DNA of 64,000 nucleotides from NCBI GenBank assembly GCA_012064415.1, contig SSNU01000051.1, positions 164,461-228,460 on the forward strand, in the 5' to 3' direction. A program made the translations under genes and the position numbers. Source of the DNA: Gyrodactylus bullatarudis (taxonomy: Eukaryota > Platyhelminthes > Monogenea > Gyrodactylidea > Gyrodactylidae). Under the pieces are notes generated by a model. The model saw only the letters and a program-made list of their open reading frames with translations, searched no databases and had not been told where the DNA came from. Below, piece by piece: positions 57,376-64,000 of this stretch (position 1 is its first letter; each line of letters starts with the position of its first letter).

Positions 57376-57783
57376 TGTTGAAAAATATATTTAAATCCAT
57401 CATTTCAAAGGGTTCTTGGTAAAGTGGGCGCAGCTTTTTATATTTCCTTCTAACTGCTATTAGAATCGAAACCCTGATTTTTACGCTTAAAAGTACTTCG
57501 AAAACTACATGTGAAACAGGTTTTTTCAAAGGCAATACATTGAATTTACTAAATCAGGCCTCAAGTTTAATTGGTTGACACAAGTGGGGTAGAGGTACAA
57601 GTTCGAAAACTTGCTTAGGGTAGAGCTATCTCTAGGTGGGATTTAGTCAAATCACTGTATTCTATGAAAGAACTGATGTTTTAACTAGGACCTCTCTGAT
57701 CTTCACAATAGAGCTAGAGAAACTTACATTATTAAAATAAGTGAAGTACTTTTGAAAAGAAGTTTTTCATAAAAAAACCAATT
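57376..57783. other. 3' flank of the large repeat-module gene
   Basis: AT-rich and non-coding. On the minus strand, AATAAA-like TTAAATAAAATTGG lies at the gene end. Confidence 0.4.
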
Positions 57784-60700
57784 TTATTTAACACAGTCTT
57801 GTTTGATTTCTGCCTGGAATGAGTATCCAGTCAATTTCCAACATTCGAAGCTGTACATTACTAGTTTATTATATTGGATCGAATCATGAGATTTTTCATC
57901 ATGATCAAATGACAGATATTTCTCATATCCATCAGACTCCACGAATCTGTCCTCAATAGAAAAATACCTATGTTTAAAGACGTGATTTTGCATAATTGAT
58001 AACATGAAATCGATCAAACGTGTTTTATCATCTGTATTCGCTTGAAATAGATTATTTCTAGTGCAGAAGAGGTGGAAACTTTTCACGGATACTTTGCAGG
58101 TGTAGAATTTCTCCAAAAAGGTTATTTTCAGCTTGTCATTAGCTATTGAGTGATATTTTTGAGGGTCAAATACCCAATTCGTTTCACAAACCCCTACATG
58201 ATCCAAGTATAGACCATACAATTTAATAAATCTCCCATATGCTACGTTACAATGCAAAAGTTGATGATCCCTCCTAGAGTGTTGATTGAGCAAATCTTTC
58301 ACGATGGCCTTTTGGTTATATCCGAGACGAGATCCTAAATACAGAATATGACGATCATCAAATCGGCTTACTACAACCTCAATTACAGGAAGATTGAACA
58401 CTTCGGGATCATCAACTTGATCGGAGTTTGATCTGTAGATAAAATCGAGAATTGGTTCAAAGTCATACCTATGATAAAACAAAGTTGGCATTTGATCAGT
58501 TAGAGAAACCAATAACCTCTCCAGTCCATTGGATTCTTCACCAACACTAACTAGGGTGTGATACTTTTTAAAGTTTACAAAACCAACTGAAAAGTCGGAC
58601 CCATTCGTCTTCATTGCATATAGAAAGATGATCAGTTTATTCACCTGAATTAGGACATGTTCGTTCTCATTCTCATTGTAGCAGAAGTACAAACTGCACT
58701 CTCTCAGATCCTCCAATTTAGCATATTGAAAATAACTTTCAAGTTCTTCAAGAAAAATAATCAACCAAGCTATCTTAATGAATTTCTTAAGTCCATCATA
58801 GAGGCTCCTTAGGTTGGGAGCGAATGTTTGATGATTTCTAACACAGAATTCTTTGAATGCATGATAAGAGCAGCTACAGAAATAGAACATTCCATATAAA
58901 TTTTTGTAGAGATCGTTTCTTATACCAGCTGCACTAATTTCTGACTTGTATTGACACACAGAAGTCTGCTTTAACAGAATCCTGTACGCGATCAAGAGTC
59001 TCATGTAACATTTGCTGGCTCCTGATAACGAGTCGGCATTACAAGAGTGCATACTTATCAAATCCATTTTGAGTTCCTCTATATTCTTACCCAATCGGCA
59101 TAGCTTCAGCTCCTCCAGATTATATTCTGTACACGAAGCGTTAGTGATCAGGTGATAAATCCAGTTAATGGCAGTTCTATCAAGAGTCCAAATATCAAAA
59201 ACCCATCTTAGAAGTTGCCTGATAAAGTTGGGAAATTCAAGTTCTTCAGTAACTAAATCTTTCAGATGGGTTGCTCCACCACTCACGGATAACTGGGCCA
59301 ATAACCCGTGATATTCTTCAGGTGCTTCCCCAATCGATATGGTCTCATCCCAATTCCTATCGCAATAGGGGGTGGTTACATTTAAATCTAGAGTGCTCAG
59401 GTCAAGATTACTCCTGTAAAAGCATTCACACTCACATATGAACATCGCGAATTTGGCATACCGAATTAATTCATGAGACGAGTGTTTCACGTCAAACTTA
59501 AAGTGTCTCTCATACTGGCCAGACTCGAGGGAAATTTCATTCACAATGTTCGATTGAAGATCCCAGATCTGATCTTTCAACTCTTGCGTTTCCATTGAAT
59601 CAAGCATAATTTTAATGAACTGGTCTCTTTTGGTGAAGCTATTCGTAAAGAAATTCTTCTCCTTACAAAATAAGAAGAATTCGTCATAATCCATTTTGCA
59701 GCAATAGAAACTTCCGAAAAACGATGTGTACAGACTGCTCTCACGGATTAATGGAATGTCAGAATAATTAAAGACTTGTTGAGTTTCGCAGATTCTAGTC
59801 TTACTCAAGTAATATTCGTACAACTCGAGGGCTTTTTCACAATGTTCATATTTTTTTTTGCACTTTTTTTTGGACGAATGAGCAAAGAAAAATCGTTTTA
59901 ATAGCCCAAATTCATCTATGGCCAATTTGACCAGCATGAGAACAAAGATTTCTGTAACTGAATCTCGTTTGAGGTAAAAATGTATATCTTGTGAACTAAC
60001 TTTTTCTGAGTAGATATAATCAGTTAATAAATTATATTCAGAGGTACTAAACATGCATGATCTGGGAATCTCATTTCTACTATACATCAAGTCGGATTTC
60101 TTTTCACTGTGCTGAATTAATGAGCTATCGAAATCTTTTTCAATTTCGACAGTCTCCACTGGAAAGTGTTGGCCTTCCATTTTCATGGCGTAGAGGAAAA
60201 TGCATATTTTATAGCATCTAATCAATTCGTGGACATTTTCATTAACTTCATGTGGATAGTACAAGAAGCAGCTTTTCAGGTTTTCAACTGTCGTGCTCTT
60301 AAATTCTTCCGCCAAACTATCACATTGGGATTTCAAATTGGCTGATTCTAGACAATTGGTCATTCCGAGGATAATTTCATCACACTTTTCCTTCAAGTCT
60401 GGATAGTTGTCGCAGCAAAAGTGTCCAAATTCGCCCAGAGAATACTCGCAGAGATAGAAATGACTGAATAAACTCTGAAAAGTCTCATCCACCTGGAAGC
60501 ATGGATCCATCTTCTCTGGTAGTGGATATTGACAACACATTAGGGTTTCCAGGGCTATCCGATAAGTCACCAGGAGTCGTTGGTACTCTTCCGAATGATC
60601 CAGACTAGGCATTGAATTTTTCTTCCTCGAGTGTATCGATATAAAATCAAGTATGATTTCCTTGGAAAATTTTGATAGTCGGATGAGCTTAAAGTAGAAC

Positions 60701-61149
60701 AATTCACCAATTATATCTAGAGCACAGAAAATAATTGCATAGACGGCATCTACAAATGTCTCGTTAGTTAATTTCTTATTACATAAACACTCCAGGAGAT
60801 ATTCTAGTTGAGCAACTTCACATTGGTCCATATTCAGTCTTATTCTTGTGTATATATTATCCTCGACCAAGGTTTTTTTAGTTTTACTGAATTCATTCCC
60901 TTGGTATTCATCCAAAAATGCATGATAACCCTGAGGTGCCAAGATCCCCTTGCATTTTTCAAAGAATTTTATTTTATCTAGAAATTCTGCAACCTTTTTG
61001 GGTTCAGCAGATGACTTTGATTTCTTTACCTGAATTTCTTTGAAAATTGAACCTATTTTGGGTAGTGGCTTGGCGGATCTCTTTCTAATTTTCGAAGGTG
61101 AACCAGAGTCATCATTAGGTTTGTTATGATTTTTACTCTTTCTACTCAT
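57784..61149 (-). CDS. Large single-exon protein of about four repeated modules, unrecognised family
   Basis: 1121 residues; ATG 61149 chosen (the frame extends two codons to a TTG). The first 50 residues are basic (SRKSKNHNKPNDDSGSPSKI, then RKRSAKPLPK), perhaps a nuclear signal. The rest is about four copies of a 250-270-residue module. Each has a helical opening with HSRK or HSS, a tyrosine-rich helix (YQRLLVTYRIALE; YEHCEKALELYEYYL; YMRLLIAYRILLK; YGRFIKLYGLYLD), a VC/CQY or ICE spot, a Cys core of the form FY.C..S...F..FC (FYLCEYSLGEFGHFC; FYCCKMDYDEFFLFC; FYFCSCSYHAFKEFC; FYTCKVSVKSFHLFC), a helix, then a closing block HELIR..K..IF (HELIRCYKICIFLYAMK; HELIRYAKFAMF; HVLIQVNKLIIFLYAMK; HDSIQYNKLVMY). 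The 8807-9793 protein has this module once. I know no described family with this pattern; zinc binding through the cysteines is possible. No signal peptide or membrane helix. Confidence 0.8.
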   Translation of the reverse strand: MSRKSKNHNKPNDDSGSPSKIRKRSAKPLPKIGSIFKEIQVKKSKSSAEPKKVAEFLDKIKFFEKCKGILAPQGYHAFLDEYQGNEFSKTKKTLVEDNIYTRIRLNMDQCEVAQLEYLLECLCNKKLTNETFVDAVYAIIFCALDIIGELFYFKLIRLSKFSKEIILDFISIHSRKKNSMPSLDHSEEYQRLLVTYRIALETLMCCQYPLPEKMDPCFQVDETFQSLFSHFYLCEYSLGEFGHFCCDNYPDLKEKCDEIILGMTNCLESANLKSQCDSLAEEFKSTTVENLKSCFLYYPHEVNENVHELIRCYKICIFLYAMKMEGQHFPVETVEIEKDFDSSLIQHSEKKSDLMYSRNEIPRSCMFSTSEYNLLTDYIYSEKVSSQDIHFYLKRDSVTEIFVLMLVKLAIDEFGLLKRFFFAHSSKKKCKKKYEHCEKALELYEYYLSKTRICETQQVFNYSDIPLIRESSLYTSFFGSFYCCKMDYDEFFLFCKEKNFFTNSFTKRDQFIKIMLDSMETQELKDQIWDLQSNIVNEISLESGQYERHFKFDVKHSSHELIRYAKFAMFICECECFYRSNLDLSTLDLNVTTPYCDRNWDETISIGEAPEEYHGLLAQLSVSGGATHLKDLVTEELEFPNFIRQLLRWVFDIWTLDRTAINWIYHLITNASCTEYNLEELKLCRLGKNIEELKMDLISMHSCNADSLSGASKCYMRLLIAYRILLKQTSVCQYKSEISAAGIRNDLYKNLYGMFYFCSCSYHAFKEFCVRNHQTFAPNLRSLYDGLKKFIKIAWLIIFLEELESYFQYAKLEDLRECSLYFCYNENENEHVLIQVNKLIIFLYAMKTNGSDFSVGFVNFKKYHTLVSVGEESNGLERLLVSLTDQMPTLFYHRYDFEPILDFIYRSNSDQVDDPEVFNLPVIEVVVSRFDDRHILYLGSRLGYNQKAIVKDLLNQHSRRDHQLLHCNVAYGRFIKLYGLYLDHVGVCETNWVFDPQKYHSIANDKLKITFLEKFYTCKVSVKSFHLFCTRNNLFQANTDDKTRLIDFMLSIMQNHVFKHRYFSIEDRFVESDGYEKYLSFDHDEKSHDSIQYNKLVMYSFECWKLTGYSFQAEIKQDCVK

Positions 61150-61261
61150 ATTCAATAACAGATTATTCTGAAAATTCTTTAAATTTTATACAATCTATCT
61201 ACGCAACAGCCATTTTGAGATATTTTTGAATTTGTACTCTTATCTCTATTTAAATTATTTA
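61150..61261. promoter_or_regulatory. Upstream region of the large repeat-module gene
   Basis: Only about 110 nt separate the ATG from the start of the LINE fragment. ATTTAAATTATTTATT is AT-rich; no clear TATA box. Confidence 0.3.
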
Positions 61262-62045
61262 TTTCAAATATGCTGATGATATCAAAGTCATTATTCCATA
61301 TAACAATGACCCAACTCCTATACTTAATGAACTTCACTACATCAAAACAAAACTTGATTCAATCGGCCTCGAACTCAACATGTCCAAAGCGAAACTCATG
61401 CTCTTAGGACCTCATTCACCTTCCCCACCATCCCTAATTGACATCACTACCCAAACAATAAACGATCTTGGCCTTGCCTACAACTCCAAGCTTAACACTT
61501 CTCAACACATCTCAGATGTAATCAAAGGGCTTCACTACCGAACCTACCTCCTCAGGAAGTTTGTCAAACACCCAAATCTCAGACTACAACTCTATAAAAC
61601 TTTTATCATTCCCATACATGAATATGGTGCAGCCATCTTTTCATCAATCAATGCTGCAAAAACCATAGCCCTTGAAAGAATCCAATATATCATGCTCTGC
61701 AGCTGCTTAGGCCCTCAAAGCTACAGATCAGCACTTCAAATTGCCAACCTTACCCCTCTTTGGCTCCGAAGGACCGCAGCCATCATAAAACTGCATCTCC
61801 AACACTCATGCCAATCTAGATCTCCCCATCAAACTCGTAATAACTCTCGTTACTCGATCCTGACAAGGACTACCACCACAGTCAGATTGAAGCACCGGCT
61901 CAACCTCAACACTTTCAGGTATCAATCCACGAAACAAATTGCCAATTTCCTTTTTGAAAAAATCCCAGATGAACACAATCTTTTTAAAAACTATTATTAT
62001 AATTTCAAGATTCATTATGTATATATTTATTTTCACTTCGATTAA
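61262..62045 (+). mobile_element. 5'-truncated LINE, reverse transcriptase C-terminal half
   Basis: Plus-strand frame begins at FKYADDIKVII (the RT catalytic box) and runs to the end of the ORF at 62045: INDLGLAYNSKLNTSQHISD, YRTYLLRKFVKHPNLRLQLY, then LERIQYIMLCSCLGPQSYRS and LTPLWLRRTAA. It matches the C-terminal half of the 53613 LINE in order but is a different subfamily with higher GC. Truncation at the 5' side is the usual LINE insertion form. It abuts the piggyBac fragment at about 62046. Confidence 0.85.
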
Positions 62046-62840
62046 GTATTTGTTCTCTAAAAAGACAGCTCTTGTTGGAACGTGTAGAAAATCTAGAACT
62101 TTCCTACCTGTCGGCTTTCAATCAAATAAAATTATTGTAGGAACCTTGGAATATGCATTCAGCGATCGAGTCGTTATCATGCGATTTGGCGATAAAAAAA
62201 TAAGCCTGTTGTTCTACTTTCAACGCTACATCAAAAGCCTGATGATACTGGTAATAAACCAGAAATTATTGAATATTATAACTCCGCAAAAGGTGGAGTT
62301 GACACTCTTGATCACTTAGTCGGAAACTATACAAGCAGAAGGTCTACTAAGCGATGGCCACTGTCTCTGTTTTGGAATATCTTGGATATAGCAGCCGTAA
62401 ATGCCTTTGTTTTGTATCGTTTGAAATGGCCTTTGATCAAAAGTTCAAAAAGATGCACTAGAAGAATATTTCTGAAAAACCTATCCTATCAGCTTTTGAA
62501 TATTGAGAGTACACCATCTCAGCCACCACTATCTAAGAGGATAAAGGTCTCAAATCACTCCTCTGAAACTCCAAGTAGGAAAAACAGCGTGTCAAAAGGG
62601 AGATGCATCATTTGTCCAAGGTCAAGAGACAAAAAAATTCGATCTTTATGTTCAAAATGCTCGAAAAATGTTTGTGATGAACATTATGAAATTATTTGTG
62701 ACTCCTGTAAACAATAATTTTATATATATAAATTTTTTTTCTATTGAAAACCCCAATATTTTCTTATTAAAATGAATGGGGTCCGTATGGACCCCAGAAG
62801 GATTATTTGTAATTTTTATATTATACAGGGCGAGGGTTAA
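62046..62840 (+). mobile_element. piggyBac-like transposon, 3' end with terminal repeat
   Basis: The transposase C-terminal half is readable: KTALVGTCRKSRTFLP, VVLLSTLHQKPDDT, KPEIIEYYNSAKGGVDTLDH, NYTSRRSTKRWPLSLFWNIL, DIAAVNAFVLYRLKWP. A frameshift lies near the A-run at about 62190-62200. The C-terminus is a Cys-rich finger (GRCIICPRSRDKKIRSLCSK, CSKNVCDEHYEIICDSCKQ), as in piggyBac proteins. The 3' end has a perfect hairpin GGGGTCC-GTAT-GGACCCC at 62777-62794 and ends CAGGGCGAGGG followed by TTAA (62837-62840), the piggyBac target site. The 5' half, including the first aspartates, is missing, perhaps removed by or lost with the LINE insertion. Confidence 0.88.
62777..62794 (+). repeat. 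Perfect hairpin in piggyBac subterminal region
   Basis: GGGGTCC-GTAT-GGACCCC, 7-bp stem with 4-nt loop, a structure often seen near piggyBac ends. Confidence 0.85.
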
Positions 62841-64000
62841 AATCAAATAAAGAAAACTTTCTATATCAAAATGTACAGTCGTGGACAGAAATGGTGGAGT
62901 TAGCCATTCCGACGAAAATAAAGCGGCATATACCACAAAAAGGTGTATTATAGATCAAAATTTTATTATTTCTTCGAATATCCCAGTTTTTTGGTTTATA
63001 TTGTAATACGTGGGACTACTAATAAGTAATTACTTATAATTAATGATTTAAACATTATATTTTTATAATGTTTACTTAGAATCGCATTATCTGATGTCAT
63101 TTTCGAGATGTCAGAATTCATCATTTTTCTTGACTCCAAAGATCATTCTTTCTCTCATATAAGTGTGCTTTGAGAATAAGATCATTAAAAATTCATAAAC
63201 TAATTCTGGTTTTTAAAACCGTTAAGATTTACTTGAAATCTATGTCTTAGAGGGTGTTGGGTAGTCAATAGTATAGTGAAACCTCTTGAGCATCATGGAT
63301 GATAACAACGGTCAGGAGGAGGGGGATCTTTTGGTAAAGTCCTGCAGAAGAGGCAATCCTTCTCATCCAAATAGGGTAGAGATTTGATCTGTTAAGTGTT
63401 AAATTCATGATAAAAGAACAAATAGAACCGTCTTGGTGTGGGGTTTTTGACAGGTGCGCCTTCTAGCTGCTCGTGAAAATTGATATTGTTTTGACTGCAT
63501 AACTCATGCACTTCAATGTGATTTACTGGTCTCTTCGAGTTGCGTAAGCCGAGAGAAAAGTTTGGAAGCACTAATCTAACTAAGAAACGAAATACGCTTA
63601 AATATCTTTTCTGTAGATTGCAATAGCTACATTTATTTAATTTAGATTTGTCTCAATGAATTTTAAAGTTAAAATTACTATTAAGCCAGTTAAGATTCAT
63701 AAACCTGAATGCAGATTATGATGAAGAAGAATTCCGGCTTCTCATTGGATGAGACAAGATTCTCTGCATGAACTAATCAGGAGAGAGGATTCATAAAATT
63801 TGAGAAAACCTTATACTAGCAAAAATCTACCATAAATAAACATGATTCGAAAAAATTTCTCAAATAACAATGCAAGAGGAATAAATTTCCTATCATAAAC
63901 TCAGATAAATTTGGAATTTTTATTTTAGTTTTTGAGAAAACCGAATTTTTCACCGATTTTTGGAAAATTTCTGCAAACTTTTCTTTCTACAGCTCGTTTT
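62841..64000. other. Right-edge interval, no gene seen
   Basis: Contains the direct repeat at 62974-63030 and AT-rich DNA. Motifs AATGATTTAAAC (near 63040) and CTACCATAAAT (near 63828) recur from the 57171-57300 area, suggesting decayed copies of the same repeat. No coding motif is seen. Confidence 0.5.
62974..63030 (+). repeat. Direct repeat, copy of 57321-57375
   Basis: See the paired copy. Confidence 0.85.

Noticed and set aside
1..64000. CRISPR arrays, bacterial operons or riboswitches
   Set aside because: No regularly spaced repeats; genes are spliced and the content is animal, so such features are not expected.

Overview
The window is nuclear DNA of an AT-rich invertebrate animal. The evidence is spliced animal genes (a Kelch-like 20 protein, a mitochondrial processing peptidase alpha subunit, a TCF/pangolin-like protein with the invertebrate-type C-clamp, an NSUN5-type rRNA methyltransferase and a TRMT10-type tRNA methyltransferase) and a dense, diverse transposon load. 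Introns run from 22, 33 and 35 nt up to about 10.9 kb. I cannot name the species.

Layout. 1-3.1 kb: remains of a Penelope-like element, a hAT element and a pogo/Tigger-like element. 4.2-8.4 kb: a retroelement gag-like fragment, an intronless Arf-like GTPase (6420-6983) and three copies of a foldback repeat. 8.8-9.8 kb: a single-exon gene of an unrecognised family. 11.7-13.1 kb: a two-exon gene (minus) for a secreted protein faintly like the endonuclease/exonuclease/phosphatase fold. 13.6-15.3 kb: degenerate repeat DNA. 15.4-21.8 kb: KLHL20 (minus, 4 exons), head to head with PMPCA (21.95-24.8 kb, plus, 5 exons) across only 117 bp. 25.1 kb: a small Pro/Gly-rich gene with a TATA box. 25.8-48.0 kb: a TCF-like gene (plus, 6 exons, 914 codons) with a beta-catenin-binding N-terminus and a C-clamp but no HMG box that I can find; its large introns hold LINE and Penelope fragments. 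48.7-52.1 kb: three closely packed minus-strand genes, NSUN5, TRMT10A and a helical 255-residue protein, possibly one transcription unit. 52.1-57.2 kb: a LINE nested inside a broken Ty3/gypsy element. 57.8-61.1 kb: a single-exon gene of 1121 residues made of about four copies of a module also present in the 8.8 kb gene. 61.3-62.8 kb: a 5'-truncated LINE next to the 3' end of a piggyBac-like element with its terminal repeat and TTAA. The last 1.1 kb shows no gene.

The conserved genes are housekeeping or signalling functions (mitochondrial protein import, ubiquitin ligase adaptor, Wnt response, RNA methylation) and do not form one pathway. NSUN5 and TRMT10A both methylate components of the translation machinery. 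The most novel items are the two-gene repeat-module family, the TCF-like protein apparently lacking its DNA-binding HMG box, the 22-nt intron in NSUN5, and the TRMT10A frame that opens exactly at a splice acceptor with no upstream ATG.

All splice junctions were inferred by eye from GT/AG sites, reading phase and recalled family alignments; none was tested with transcripts.
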